Part shown: positions 24,573-33,436 of the stretch, one piece after another
Position numbering within the stretch: position 1 is the first letter of the stretch
Layout of the letters: every line of letters begins with the position of its first letter
Source: Bradyrhizobium sp. Y36
Lineage (GTDB): Bacteria; Pseudomonadota; Alphaproteobacteria; Rhizobiales; Xanthobacteraceae
Reading direction: 5' to 3'
DNA length: 64,000 bases
Assembly (NCBI RefSeq): GCF_002531575.1
Contig: NZ_NWTI01000002.1
Span: 186,001 to 250,000 of the forward strand
The notes under the pieces: model-generated
Seen by the model: only the letters and a program-made list of their open reading frames with translations
What the model was told of the DNA's origin: nothing
The model's database searches: none
Made by a program: the position numbers and the translations under genes

Positions 24573-25190
24573 ATGCCCCTGCAAAACCGCGTCCTGCCCA
24601 CCGGCGACATCATCGCGACGCCCCATCGCGGCATGTTCACGGGCAATCGCGGCATCATCCATGATCCCGCCACCAAGACGCTGCTGAGAAAGCGCTGGTC
24701 GTCGCCGGCTTGGATCATTTGCCTGTGCGAATTCCGGGGCTGGCGGCGGCCGGTAATGGCGCGGCGGAGCTGGACCGAGCTGTTCTTTCTCGACGAAGCC
24801 ACCGCCTTCGCCGCAGGGCACCGCCCCTGCTTCTTCTGCCGCCGCGCCGACGCCAACCGGTTTCGCGCGGCCTGGGACAAGGGGAATGGCACGAGCAAGG
24901 TGAGTGCGAAGGCGATGGACACCCAGCTGCACCTCGAGCGCCTGGATCACGGCCGCAAGCGCCTGCACCCGCTGCGAGGGCCGCTCGCGGAATTGCCCGA
25001 CGGCGCGATGGTGCAGCAGGGCGAGGAGAGCTTCCTGATCAGACAAGGCCGGCCGCTGCTGTGGTCGCTGGCCGGCTATGCCGGCGCCGGACACGAGCTG
25101 GCGAGTCCCATGCTGCTGACGCCTCCGTCCACAGTGCGGGCGCTCGGCGCCGGCTATCAGCCGGCGCTGCATCCGACCGCTCTGGACTAG
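24573..25190 (+). CDS. Conserved protein of unknown function with a CFFC motif
   Basis: A 205-residue soluble protein. It starts MPLQNRVLPTGDIIATPHRGMFTGNRG, has a Trp-rich middle (SPAWIICLCEFRGWRR), and the only striking motif is GHRPCFFCRRADANRF at about residues 86-101, a CxxC pair that could bind a metal. I recall similar proteins in other rhizobia as conserved hypotheticals and cannot name a function. GGAGG five bases before the ATG at 24573 settles the start over the GTG at 24561. It follows gpt by 50 bases on the same strand, so the two may be cotranscribed. Confidence 0.65.
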   Translation: MPLQNRVLPTGDIIATPHRGMFTGNRGIIHDPATKTLLRKRWSSPAWIICLCEFRGWRRPVMARRSWTELFFLDEATAFAAGHRPCFFCRRADANRFRAAWDKGNGTSKVSAKAMDTQLHLERLDHGRKRLHPLRGPLAELPDGAMVQQGEESFLIRQGRPLLWSLAGYAGAGHELASPMLLTPPSTVRALGAGYQPALHPTALD

Positions 25191-25206
25191 TAGAGCGGCC
25201 TGCGGA

Positions 25207-26229
25207 TTACCCCAGCTTCTCGCGCGCCAGGGCTGCGCCCGCGCCGAGCGCCATCAGCTTGGCCTCGGCGATCTCGCGCCGCATCGGCGCCATGCCGCAA
25301 TTGGTGGTGGCGATGATGTTGCTCTTCGGCACGAATTTCGACACCGCGTCGATCACCTTCACGACATCCTCTGCGGTCTCCACCGTGTCGCTGGCAACGT
25401 CGATCACGCCGGCCTGCACGATCTTGTTCTTCAGAAGCGCGAGCAGGTCGAGCGGCACTTTCGAATTGCGACACTCGATCGCGACCTGCTGGATCGGGCT
25501 GGCGTCGATCGCCGGGAAGATCTGCTCGTACTGCCGCCACTGCGTGCCGAGCGTCTCCTTCCAGTCGGTGTTGGCCTTGATGCCGTAGCCGTAGCAGATG
25601 TGCACGGCGGTGGTGCAGGTCAGCCCCTGCGCCGCGCGCTCCAGCGCCTTGATGCCCCAATCGTTGACCTCGTCCATGTAGACGTTGAAGGCGGGCTCGT
25701 CGAATTGCACGAGATCGACGCCGTCGGCCTGCAGGGCCTTGGCCTCCTCGTTGAGCAGCTCGGCGAAGGCAAACGCCATCTTGACGCGATCGCCATAGTA
25801 ACGATCGGCAATGGTGTCGATGATGGTCATCGGGCCGGGCAGCGTGAACTTCAGCTTCTTCTTCGTGTGCGTGCGCGCCACGCGTGCCTCGAAGGCATGG
25901 ACGCGATCCTTCAGCCGAAGCGGCGCGACCACCTGCGGCACCATCGCCTTGTAGCGATCCTTGCGGATGCCCATCTCGACCTTGTGGGCGAAATCGATGC
26001 CTTCGATCTTCTCGAGAAATCCGTGGACGAAATGCTGCCGGGCCTGCTCGCCCTCGGTGAGGATGTCGATGCCGGCGTCCTCCTGGATCTTCAGCCAGAT
26101 CAGCGTCGCGTCGCGCTTGGCACGCAGCAGCTCGTCGCCTTGTGATTTCCAGGGTGCCCAGAGCATGTTCGGCTCGGCGAGCCATTCCGGCTTCGGCAAG
26201 GAGCCGGCGATCGTGGTTGGAAACAGCAT
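25207..26229 (-). CDS. Core MetE-type methionine synthase (cobalamin-independent, C-terminal domain only)
   Basis: A 340-residue protein equal to the C-terminal barrel of MetE. The start FPTTIAGSLPKPEW and the zinc ligands His210 and Cys212 (VHICYG), Glu252 (AIECRNS) and Cys311 (TTNCGMAP) are all present, so the fold should hold a reactive zinc thiolate. Full MetE is about 760 residues; this short form lacks the N-terminal half that helps hold the folate. It would transfer a methyl group to homocysteine from a donor that is not certain. GGGAGG precedes the ATG. It is convergent with the CFFC gene and divergent from a GST. I see no SAM or cobalamin riboswitch upstream. Confidence 0.85.
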   Translation of the reverse strand: MLFPTTIAGSLPKPEWLAEPNMLWAPWKSQGDELLRAKRDATLIWLKIQEDAGIDILTEGEQARQHFVHGFLEKIEGIDFAHKVEMGIRKDRYKAMVPQVVAPLRLKDRVHAFEARVARTHTKKKLKFTLPGPMTIIDTIADRYYGDRVKMAFAFAELLNEEAKALQADGVDLVQFDEPAFNVYMDEVNDWGIKALERAAQGLTCTTAVHICYGYGIKANTDWKETLGTQWRQYEQIFPAIDASPIQQVAIECRNSKVPLDLLALLKNKIVQAGVIDVASDTVETAEDVVKVIDAVSKFVPKSNIIATTNCGMAPMRREIAEAKLMALGAGAALAREKLG

Positions 26230-26362
26230 GGCGGCCCTCCCGGCAGGTTATGTTGCGCCCCTTCCTGCCATGTCTTAACGTCGAGGTACAGAACAACGAA
26301 AGTCGCTCTCTATTCCAGCGGCGGCGACAGGACATACCAAGGGAAGAGCCAAGGGTCAGGTC

Positions 26363-27064
26363 ATGATCGACCTTTATTATGCGCCGACGCCGAACGGCTG
26401 GAAAATCTCGATCATGCTGGAGGAGCTCGGGCTTCCCTATACGGTGAAGCCCGTCAACATCCGCGCCGGCGAGCAGTTCAGCCCCGAGTTCCTGGCGATC
26501 TCTCCGAACAACCGCATTCCCGCGATCGTCGATCATGATCCGGCTGACGGCGGCGAGCCGTTCTCGGCCTTCGAGACCGGCGCGATCCTGATCTATCTGG
26601 CGGAGAAGACCGGCCGCTTCCTGCCGGCGGATCTGCGCGGCCGCTCCACCACGATCCAGTGGGTGATGTGGCAGATGGCCGGCCTCGGACCGATGCTCGG
26701 CCAGCACGGCCATTTCGCGCTCTATGCCGCCGAGAAGATCCCTTACGCGATCGAGCGCTATCGCGACGAGGCGGCGCGGCTCTACGGCGTGCTCGACCGG
26801 CAACTGGAAAAGACCGGCGCCTATGTCGCCGGCGATTATTCCATCGCCGACATCGCCTGTTTCCCCTGGACCATGACCCACAAGGCGCAAGGGTTTACGC
26901 TCGACGACTATCCAAGCGTCAAACGCTGGTATGCCGAGGTCCGTGCCAGGCCGCAGGTGCAGGCGGGGCTTGCGATCGGAAAATTCGTCAAAGAGCCGTT
27001 CGACGAGGAATCACGCAAGATCATGTTCGGGCAGAGGGCTAAGGACGTGCTGGGAAAGAGGTAG
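26363..27064 (+). CDS. Glutathione S-transferase (Nu/YfcG-like disulfide-bond oxidoreductase)
   Basis: A 233-residue GST. The Nu-class N-terminal motif MIDLYYAPTPNGWKISIMLEE, the thiol-site loop SPNNRIPAIVDHD with FETGAILIYLAEKTG, and GDYSIADIACFPW in the C-terminal domain are clear. YfcG-type enzymes reduce disulfides with glutathione rather than conjugating substrates. AGGTC before the ATG is weak. It precedes the HCCA isomerase-like gene, separated by a repeat pair. Confidence 0.9.
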   Translation: MIDLYYAPTPNGWKISIMLEELGLPYTVKPVNIRAGEQFSPEFLAISPNNRIPAIVDHDPADGGEPFSAFETGAILIYLAEKTGRFLPADLRGRSTTIQWVMWQMAGLGPMLGQHGHFALYAAEKIPYAIERYRDEAARLYGVLDRQLEKTGAYVAGDYSIADIACFPWTMTHKAQGFTLDDYPSVKRWYAEVRARPQVQAGLAIGKFVKEPFDEESRKIMFGQRAKDVLGKR

Positions 27065-27068
27065 CGGT

Positions 27069-27192
27069 CATTCCGGGGCGGCGCGCAGCGCCGAGCTATG
27101 GTGCGCAATTGCGCACCTGAGAATCCATCGGGCCGCAGTGACGGTGGTGAAATGGATTCCGGGCCTGCGCCTGCGGCGCATCCCGGAATGAC
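27069..27192. repeat. REPIN-like inverted pair with an extra 18-base palindrome
   Basis: A CATTCCGGGG-family pair of 124 bases. The left arm is interrupted by CTATGGTGCGCAATTGCGCA and following bases, which contain the perfect palindrome GGTGCGCAATTGCGCACC at 27100-27117. The right arm is GGATTCCGGGCCTGCG...CATCCCGGAATGAC. It lies between the GST and isomerase genes. Confidence 0.8.
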
Positions 27193-27210
27193 GCGAACAA
27201 AGGAAACGCC

Positions 27211-27819
27211 ATGATCGAATTCTTCTTCGACTGTTCCAGCCCCTGGACCTATCTCGCCTTCCACAACATCCAGCCGCTCGCCAAGGAGCTGGGTGCCGAG
27301 ATCGTCTGGCGCCCGATCCTGGTCGGCGGCATCTTCAATACGGTCAATCCGAGCGTCTATGCGCAGCGCGAGACGCCGGTGCCGCTGAAGGCGCGCTACA
27401 TGAAGAAGGATCTTCAGGACTGGGCGCGCTCGGCGGGCCTTGCGATCAAGATGCCGCCGACGGTGTTTCCGGTGAACAGCGTGAAGGCGATGCGCGGCTG
27501 CATCTGGCTCGGCGACAACGTGGTGCCGTTTGCGACAGCCGTGTTCGAGACGTATTGGGGCGAGGACAAGGACATCTCGCAGGACGCGGTGCTCGCCGAG
27601 ATCTGCAAAAAGGTCGGCATCGACGAGGCAAAGTTCTTCGCCGGCATTTCGGAGCAGGGGATCAAGGATCAGCTCAAGGCGAATACGGAAGAAGTGGTCG
27701 CCCGCGGCGGCTTCGGCTCGCCGACGATCTTCGTGAACAGGACCGACATGTATTTCGGCAACGACCGTCTGCCGCTGATCCGCGAGGCGCTTCTGCGCAG
27801 CAAGGCGAGCGCGGCCTGA
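27211..27819 (+). CDS. 2-hydroxychromene-2-carboxylate isomerase family protein (DsbA-like)
   Basis: A 202-residue kappa-class GST/DsbA-like protein. FFFDCSSPWTYLAFHNIQPLA starts the thioredoxin fold, with the conserved Ser at position 9 or 10. A helical insert follows, and the family box ARGGFGSPTIFVNRTDMYFGNDRL lies near the end. The founding enzyme isomerises an intermediate of naphthalene degradation using glutathione; most homologues have other, unknown substrates. AAAGGAAA precedes the ATG. Its stop overlaps the next start (TGATG), so it is translationally coupled to the quinone reductase. Confidence 0.88.
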   Translation: MIEFFFDCSSPWTYLAFHNIQPLAKELGAEIVWRPILVGGIFNTVNPSVYAQRETPVPLKARYMKKDLQDWARSAGLAIKMPPTVFPVNSVKAMRGCIWLGDNVVPFATAVFETYWGEDKDISQDAVLAEICKKVGIDEAKFFAGISEQGIKDQLKANTEEVVARGGFGSPTIFVNRTDMYFGNDRLPLIREALLRSKASAA

Positions 27820-28796
27820 TGGTGCGCGCCGTCGTCTGTCACGCGCTCGGCGAGCCCGAAACCCTGCGGCTCGAAGAGTTTCCGTCGCGCGCCCTGAAGC
27901 CGGGCGAGGTGCGGGTCAAGATCCGCGCCGCTGGCCTCAATTTCCCAGACGTGCTGATGGCGGCCGGGCAATATCAGCTCAAGCCGGAATTGCCGTTCAC
28001 GCCCGGCATGGAAGCCGCCGGCGACGTCACCGAGATCGGCGCCGAAGCGAAGGGGGTTGCCGTCGGCGACAAGGTCATCGTCAAGATGCGCCATGGCGCG
28101 TTCACGGACGAAGCCGTCGTCACGCCGTCGCAGCTCACGCCCAAGCCGTCGACATTCGACTACGCGGAAGCGGCGACTTATCTTGCCGGCCATGGCACGG
28201 CCTATCACGCGCTGATCGATCGCGGCCGGGTCGAGCCGGGAGAGGTGTTGCTGGTGCATGGTGCTGGCGGCGGCACGGGATTGGCGGCAGTCGAGATCGG
28301 CAAGATGCTGGGCGCGACCGTGATCGCGACCGCCTCCAGCGACGAGAAGCTCGCCATTGCGAAGGCGCGCGGCGCCGATCATCTCATCCGCTACGACCGC
28401 GAGCCGTTTCGCGATGCCGTCAAGCGCATCACCGACGGTCGCGGCGCGGACGTCGTGTTCGATCCCGTCGGCGGCCAGGTCTTCGAGGACTCGATGCGCT
28501 GCATCGCCTGGGGCGCGCGCCTCCTGGTGATCGGCTTCACCGGCGGCATCGGCTCGGCGAGGACCAACCTCCTGCTGATCAAGGGCGCCAGCGTGCTCGG
28601 CGTACGCGCAGGCGAAGCGGTACGGAAAAACCCTGCGCTCGGACAGGTGCGTTTGAACGCGCTGCTGCAATGGGCGGAGGAAGGCAAGCTGCGCCCCAAC
28701 GTCTCACACCGCCTGCCCCTGCACGATTATGCAAAGGCGATGCGGCTCCTGATCGACCGCAAGGCGATCGGGCGTGTGGCGCTGACGATGGACTGA
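27819..28796 (+). CDS. NADPH:quinone oxidoreductase (zinc-free MDR family)
   Basis: A 325-residue medium-chain reductase. It has the GroES-like N-terminal domain (AAGLNFPDVLMAAGQYQLKPELPFTPGMEAAG) and a Rossmann domain with HGAGGGTGLAAVEIG, and lacks zinc ligands, as in the QOR and enoyl reductase group. It should reduce quinones or enones with NADPH. The ATG at 27819 overlaps the stop of the isomerase gene by one base. The pair plus the upstream GST suggest handling of electrophiles. Confidence 0.9.
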   Translation: MVRAVVCHALGEPETLRLEEFPSRALKPGEVRVKIRAAGLNFPDVLMAAGQYQLKPELPFTPGMEAAGDVTEIGAEAKGVAVGDKVIVKMRHGAFTDEAVVTPSQLTPKPSTFDYAEAATYLAGHGTAYHALIDRGRVEPGEVLLVHGAGGGTGLAAVEIGKMLGATVIATASSDEKLAIAKARGADHLIRYDREPFRDAVKRITDGRGADVVFDPVGGQVFEDSMRCIAWGARLLVIGFTGGIGSARTNLLLIKGASVLGVRAGEAVRKNPALGQVRLNALLQWAEEGKLRPNVSHRLPLHDYAKAMRLLIDRKAIGRVALTMD

Positions 28797-28904
28797 TCGG
28801 CGTTGCCGCGTTCGTGAGCAGGCGTCGCCTATCTTTTTCTCACTCGTATAAGGCGTTTTCTTTACCAGTCCGATCCTATCACGAGTACGCAATCGTGAAC
28901 TCGG

Positions 28905-30953
28905 ATGATGTTCAGGAATATAAGAATAATTCATCGCATCGCGCTGGCGGCGCTGCTGCCTCTCGCGACGCTCGCTGCGCTCGCCCTGTACGATATTTCC
29001 GCCAAATGGGCCGTGCGTTCGGAAATGGTGGCGATGCAGCCTGTCGTGGATGGCGTCGGCAAGTTGAGCGGCCTGGTCCACGAGCTCCAGCGCGAACGCG
29101 GACTGTCCCTGACCTTTCTGAGCAGCAAGGGCGCGCAATTGGGCGCCGAGCTCCAGCAACAGCGTCGCCGCACCGACGCGGGCCGCGCGACGGCGCTGGG
29201 CGCGCTGGCGGATCTTGCACGCGAAGGCAGTGGTCGACTCACCTCTGCAAGCCAGGCTGCGACCGAAGGCCTTGGGCGCCTGGATTCGCTACGCGCGCAG
29301 ATCGATCGCCAGGCCATTGCGCCAGCGGCCGCGACGGGCGCCTTGACGGAGATCTTGGGGCGCCTGATCACGGTGGCATCAGGCATTTCCAAGCTTGCGA
29401 CGGACGACGAGATCTCGCGGTCGATTGCCGCGCATGCCAATCTGGTGGAGGCCAAGGAACGCGCCGGCCTGGAACGCGCGACCGTCGCCGGCGCGATCGC
29501 CGCCGGACGTTTCGAGCCGCAGGCCTATGTCAGGGCGATCGGCCTTGCAGCGGCGCAGGACAGCTTCTTTGCCGCCTTCCGCGCGGTGGCCTCGCCTCAT
29601 GCGAGGGACCTGTTCAGCGCGGAATTGTCGGGGCCTGCGATCGACAAGTTTGACGGCATGCGCAAGGTCGTCGAGCGCGGCGGGCTTGCGGGCGAGTTTG
29701 GTTCGCTTGACAGCAAATCCTGGTTCGATGCCGCCACGGCTCGGATCGATCTGCTGAAGAAGATCGAGGATGGGCTGGTGACGGAGCTCACCGGTCTGAT
29801 GGCGAAGAAGAAGTCCGAAGCAACTCTCAGCCTTGGTCTTGTGACGGCGCTGTCCTTGCTCGCGCTGCTGACGAGCATGTTGACCGCGGCGATCATGGCG
29901 CGGGGCATTACCGTGCCGATCGGGCGGCTCGCCGGCACCATGACGCATCTTGCAGATGGCAAGCTCGACCAGCAGGTCGAGGGCACCGACCGCACGGACG
30001 AGATCGGAGCGATGGCGTGCGCGGTTCAGGTCTTCAAGGACAGCCTGGTCCGGAGTGTCGAGCTGAACGCGAGAGAGCGCGAGGCTGCTGCGCAGCGGGC
30101 CGCGCGTGCGACGCGAATCGACGAGCTCTCCAACCGCTTCGACGTGGATGTCACCGAGGTGATCGAGACCGTCATCTCCGCATCGTCCCAGTTGGAGGCG
30201 ACCGCGGGCGGGATGAGGCGATCCGCCGGCCAGACCAGCGACGAGGCGGCGAGCGTGGCGGGCGTGACCGAGATTGCGTCGGCGAACATGCAGACCGTCG
30301 CTGCGGCCACCGAGGAATTGTCCAGTTCAGTCGCCGAGATCGGACGGCGCGCAACGCAGTCGGCGCAGATCGCGGAGAAGGCCGTCGCCGAAGGCCGGCG
30401 CACCAACGAAACCGTGCAGGGGCTCTCGTCCGCGGCGGAGAAGGTCGGCGACGTGCTCAAGCTGATCAACGAGATCGCGCGGCAGACCAATCTCTTGGCG
30501 TTGAACGCGGCGATCGAAGCGGCGCGGGCGGGGCAGGCGGGCAGGGGATTTGCCGTCGTGGCGGGCGAGGTGAAGAGCCTCGCCGAGCAGACATCCAAGG
30601 CGACCGACGACATTCGCGATCAAATCGCCGCCATCCAGGCCAGCTCCGGACAGGCCGTGAGCGCGATCCACGGCATCACGGCCACGATCGAGGAGATCAA
30701 CGAGATCACCTCGTCGATCGCCGCCGCGGTCGTCGAGCAGGACGCCGCCACGCGGGAAATCGCCCGCAATGTTCAGGAGGCCGCGCGAGGGACCGGCGAA
30801 ATCTCACGGAGCATCCAGGGCGTCAAGGTCGGTTCGAGCGAGTCCAGCGCCGCCGCCGGCGAAGTGTTCGATGCTTCCGAGGAGCTGACGCGTCAGTCGG
30901 AAAACATGCGTCAGTTCGTCGAGACCTTCATTCGCGCCATCAAGGCGGCGTAG
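28905..30953 (+). CDS. Methyl-accepting chemotaxis protein with NIT sensor domain
   Basis: A 682-residue chemoreceptor. Membrane segment 1 is at about 12-28. A periplasmic helical domain (about 45-300) begins KLSGLVHELQRERGLSLTFL, a hallmark of the NIT (nitrate/nitrite-sensing) family. Membrane segment 2 lies at about 305-328, then a HAMP domain with PIGRLAGTMTHLADGKL. The signalling domain carries the hairpin tip EIARQTNLLALNAAIEAARAG in part. No C-terminal CheR-binding pentapeptide is seen (ends RAIKAA). NIT-domain receptors are thought to sense nitrate or nitrite in the periplasm, which is inference here. No che genes flank it. The start is MM at 28905/28908, with a poor Shine-Dalgarno. 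Confidence 0.92.
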   Translation: MMFRNIRIIHRIALAALLPLATLAALALYDISAKWAVRSEMVAMQPVVDGVGKLSGLVHELQRERGLSLTFLSSKGAQLGAELQQQRRRTDAGRATALGALADLAREGSGRLTSASQAATEGLGRLDSLRAQIDRQAIAPAAATGALTEILGRLITVASGISKLATDDEISRSIAAHANLVEAKERAGLERATVAGAIAAGRFEPQAYVRAIGLAAAQDSFFAAFRAVASPHARDLFSAELSGPAIDKFDGMRKVVERGGLAGEFGSLDSKSWFDAATARIDLLKKIEDGLVTELTGLMAKKKSEATLSLGLVTALSLLALLTSMLTAAIMARGITVPIGRLAGTMTHLADGKLDQQVEGTDRTDEIGAMACAVQVFKDSLVRSVELNAREREAAAQRAARATRIDELSNRFDVDVTEVIETVISASSQLEATAGGMRRSAGQTSDEAASVAGVTEIASANMQTVAAATEELSSSVAEIGRRATQSAQIAEKAVAEGRRTNETVQGLSSAAEKVGDVLKLINEIARQTNLLALNAAIEAARAGQAGRGFAVVAGEVKSLAEQTSKATDDIRDQIAAIQASSGQAVSAIHGITATIEEINEITSSIAAAVVEQDAATREIARNVQEAARGTGEISRSIQGVKVGSSESSAAAGEVFDASEELTRQSENMRQFVETFIRAIKAA

Positions 30954-30971
30954 GCCTCGTCCGCCTACGCC
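30947..30971. terminator. Hairpin between convergent genes
   Basis: GGCGTAGGC-N7-GCCTACGCC overlaps the stop codon of the chemoreceptor gene and precedes the end of the enoyl-CoA hydratase gene at 30984. It has no T run, so termination is only possible, not shown. Confidence 0.35.
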
Positions 30972-30983
30972 ACCGGACGCGCC

Positions 30984-31874
30984 TCACTTGTACTCGCGCT
31001 CCGACCACCAGGGGAAATAGTCCGGCATGTCGGTCGAGACCTTGTTCTTGAACTGTGCGGGGCGCTTCTCCAGGAACGACACCACGCCTTCCTTCACGTC
31101 GTCGGAGCGGCCGCGGGCGTAGATGCCGCGGCTATCGATCTTGTGGGCCTCCATGGGATCATCAGCGCCCATCATGCGCCACATCATCTGGCGGATCAGG
31201 GCGACCGAGACCGGCGCGGTCTTCGCGGCAAATTCCTTGGCGAGCGCGCGGGCGGTCGGCAGCAGATCATCCGGCGCCACGACCTTGCTGACGAGTCGGC
31301 CGGCGAGGGCTTCCTGCGCCGGGAAGACGCGGCCGGAATAGCACCATTCCAGCGCCTGCGAGATGCCGACAATGCGCGGCAGGAACCAGCTCGAAGCGGC
31401 CTCCGGCACGATGCCGCGCTGGGAGAACACGAAGCCGAAGCGCGCGGCGTCGGAAGCGATGCGGATGTCCATCGCGAGCTGCATGGTGACGCCGATGCCG
31501 ACCGCAGGGCCGTTCACCGCGGCGATCACCGGCTTCAGGCATTTGAAGATGCGCAAGGTCACCTGGCCGCCGCCGTCGCGCACCTGCGGGTCGCTGTAAT
31601 CGACCTTGCCGTCGGCGAGGCGCTTCACCGGGCCGCGCCGCGCGTCGCGATCGAACGTGTCGGCGCCGGAGGAGAGATCGGCGCCCGCGCAGAATCCGCG
31701 TCCTGCGCCCGTCACGATGATGGCGCGGACATTGTCGTCCTTGTCGGCGGCATCGAACGCGTCGATCAGCTCGGACTGCATCTGCGCGTTGAAGGCGTTG
31801 AGCTTGTCGGGCCGGTTCAGCGTGATGGTGAGGATCTGCTCGGCGACCTCGTATTTGATCGTCTCATACGCCAT
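30984..31874 (-). CDS. Enoyl-CoA hydratase/isomerase family protein
   Basis: A 296-residue crotonase-fold protein. The start MAYETIKYEVAEQILTITLNRPDKLNAF, oxyanion-hole segments RGFCAGADLS and VNGPAVGIGVTM, and VFSQRGIVPEAASSW are family marks. It is a little longer than usual, with a C-terminal extension ending WWSEREYK. The substrate is unknown; acyl-CoA hydration or isomerisation is expected. The ATG at 31874 follows GGAAGGAAAC. It is last in the minus-strand peptide/amide cluster, 126 bases after the amidase, with a repeat between them, so its link to the cluster is uncertain. Confidence 0.88.
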   Translation of the reverse strand: MAYETIKYEVAEQILTITLNRPDKLNAFNAQMQSELIDAFDAADKDDNVRAIIVTGAGRGFCAGADLSSGADTFDRDARRGPVKRLADGKVDYSDPQVRDGGGQVTLRIFKCLKPVIAAVNGPAVGIGVTMQLAMDIRIASDAARFGFVFSQRGIVPEAASSWFLPRIVGISQALEWCYSGRVFPAQEALAGRLVSKVVAPDDLLPTARALAKEFAAKTAPVSVALIRQMMWRMMGADDPMEAHKIDSRGIYARGRSDDVKEGVVSFLEKRPAQFKNKVSTDMPDYFPWWSEREYK

Positions 31875-31911
31875 GGGTGGTTTCCTTCCGTGGGATTCTT
31901 GGCCCAATTCT

Positions 31912-31984
31912 GTCATTGCCGGGCTTGACCCGGCAATCCATCTTTTCAAAGACGATGGATGCGCGGGTCGAGCCCGCGCATGAC
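31912..31984. repeat. Inverted repeat pair (GTCATTGCCGGGCTTGACCCGG family)
   Basis: The left arm has GTCATTGCCGGGCTTGACCC then GGCAATCCATC, and the right arm GATGGATGCGCGGGTCGAGC then CCGCGCATGAC. The left stem CCGGGCTTGACCCGG folds by itself. It lies between the amidase and enoyl-CoA hydratase genes. Confidence 0.8.
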
Positions 31985-32000
31985 GAATTGTGCAGTGACG

Positions 32001-33434
32001 CTAATGCTGCGTCTTGTGTGAAGGCGGCTTCGGCCAGGGCTTCTGCGCGCCGCGCAGGCCCTCGAACGCCTTGGCCATGCCGAGCACGCCGATATCGTCG
32101 AAGCGGCGTCCGACGATCTGTACGCCGATGGGAAAGCCGTTGGAATCGTAGCCGCCATTGAGGGAGACCGCCGGATTCTCCGACATATTCCACGGCACGG
32201 TATAGCAGATGTGCTCGAACGGCCTCATGGGATCGTTGGTGGGCGAAGCCCAGTCCGCCGGATAGTTCACGTTCGGCGCGGTCGGCGAGATCAAATAGTC
32301 GAGTTCGCAGAACAGCTTTGATGCGGCGGCGCGGATCGCCATGGTCTGGTTGAATCCGCGGATGACATCGACACCCGATAGCTTTGCGCCCGATGCGCCC
32401 CATTTGAAGATGTAAGGCAGCACCTTGGCCTGTTCGGCCGGCGTCAACTTCGACAGATCGTCCCACATCCGCGCGCGCCAGAAATTGTCGAGACCGTCGA
32501 GCATCTCGCGCGTCAGGATGCCGTCGACCTCGGTGACGACGCTACCCGCGGATTCAAACGCCTTCGCGGCTTTCACGGCAACGTCGCGAACGGGCTTTTC
32601 CGCCGGCAGGCCGACGCCGGCATCGAGCATCAGGCCGATCCGCAGCTTCCGCGGGGATTTTTCCAGCCCCTTCCAGTTGAGCGGCTCGGCCGGCAGGCTC
32701 ATGCCGTCGCGCCGGTCGGGCTTTGCGATCACGCTCATCATCAGCGCGCAATCGTCGACGGTGCGGGTCATGGGACCGGCGACGCGGCCGACATAGGTGG
32801 GGTCGATCGGCACGCGGCCGAAGCTCGGCTTCAAGCCGACGAGGCCGCACCAGCCTGCGGGCAGACGCACCGAGCCGCCGATATCGGTGCCGAGGTGCAA
32901 CGGGCCATAGCCGGCTGCAGCAGCAGCACCTGCGCCCGCGCTGGAGCCGCCGGGATTCTTGGAGAGGTCCCAAGGGTTGCGCGCGAGCGCGTGAAAACTG
33001 GAGAGTCCGGAGGACAGCATGCCGTAATCGGGCATGGTGGTCTTGGCGAAGATGACGGCGCCGGCTTCACGCAGGCGCGCGGCGGGCGGGGCATCCTTCT
33101 CGGCCGGCACCAGCTTGACGCTGGCAGCGCCCAGCGGCACCGGAACGCCCTTGGTCGCGATGTTGTCCTTGACCGTCACGGGAACGCCGTCGAGCGCACC
33201 CGACGGCTCGCCGCCGCTCCAGCGCGCGGTCGAGGCCTTGGCAGCCTCCCGCGCGCCGTCGGGATCGAATGCATAGAGCGCCTTCAGATGCGGCTCCCAC
33301 GCAGCGACATGCGTGAGCAGATCCTCCAGCACCTCGCTCGGCGAGAATTGCTTGGCGCGATAGCCCGCGATCAGATCGACCGCGGACAGATCGTGCAGCG
33401 AGGTGACCGCTTCCTCGGGGCTCTTCTTGTGCAT
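32001..33434 (-). CDS. Amidase (amidase signature family)
   Basis: A 477-residue amidase. The Ser-cisSer-Lys triad is complete: Lys89 in VTVKDN, Ser164 in PGGSSAGAGA and Ser188 in TDIGGSVRLP. It hydrolyses carboxamides; the natural substrate is unknown, but its position after two peptidases and a peptide-type transporter suggests amides or short peptides. It is cytoplasmic, with no signal peptide. Only two bases separate it from the M20 hydrolase gene upstream, so the pair is cotranscribed. Confidence 0.92.
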   Translation of the reverse strand: MHKKSPEEAVTSLHDLSAVDLIAGYRAKQFSPSEVLEDLLTHVAAWEPHLKALYAFDPDGAREAAKASTARWSGGEPSGALDGVPVTVKDNIATKGVPVPLGAASVKLVPAEKDAPPAARLREAGAVIFAKTTMPDYGMLSSGLSSFHALARNPWDLSKNPGGSSAGAGAAAAAGYGPLHLGTDIGGSVRLPAGWCGLVGLKPSFGRVPIDPTYVGRVAGPMTRTVDDCALMMSVIAKPDRRDGMSLPAEPLNWKGLEKSPRKLRIGLMLDAGVGLPAEKPVRDVAVKAAKAFESAGSVVTEVDGILTREMLDGLDNFWRARMWDDLSKLTPAEQAKVLPYIFKWGASGAKLSGVDVIRGFNQTMAIRAAASKLFCELDYLISPTAPNVNYPADWASPTNDPMRPFEHICYTVPWNMSENPAVSLNGGYDSNGFPIGVQIVGRRFDDIGVLGMAKAFEGLRGAQKPWPKPPSHKTQH

Positions 33435-33436
33435 TG

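Noticed and set aside
26230..26362. SAM or cobalamin riboswitch before the MetE-type gene
   Set aside because: The 133-base gap has no recognisable aptamer pairing or conserved motif.
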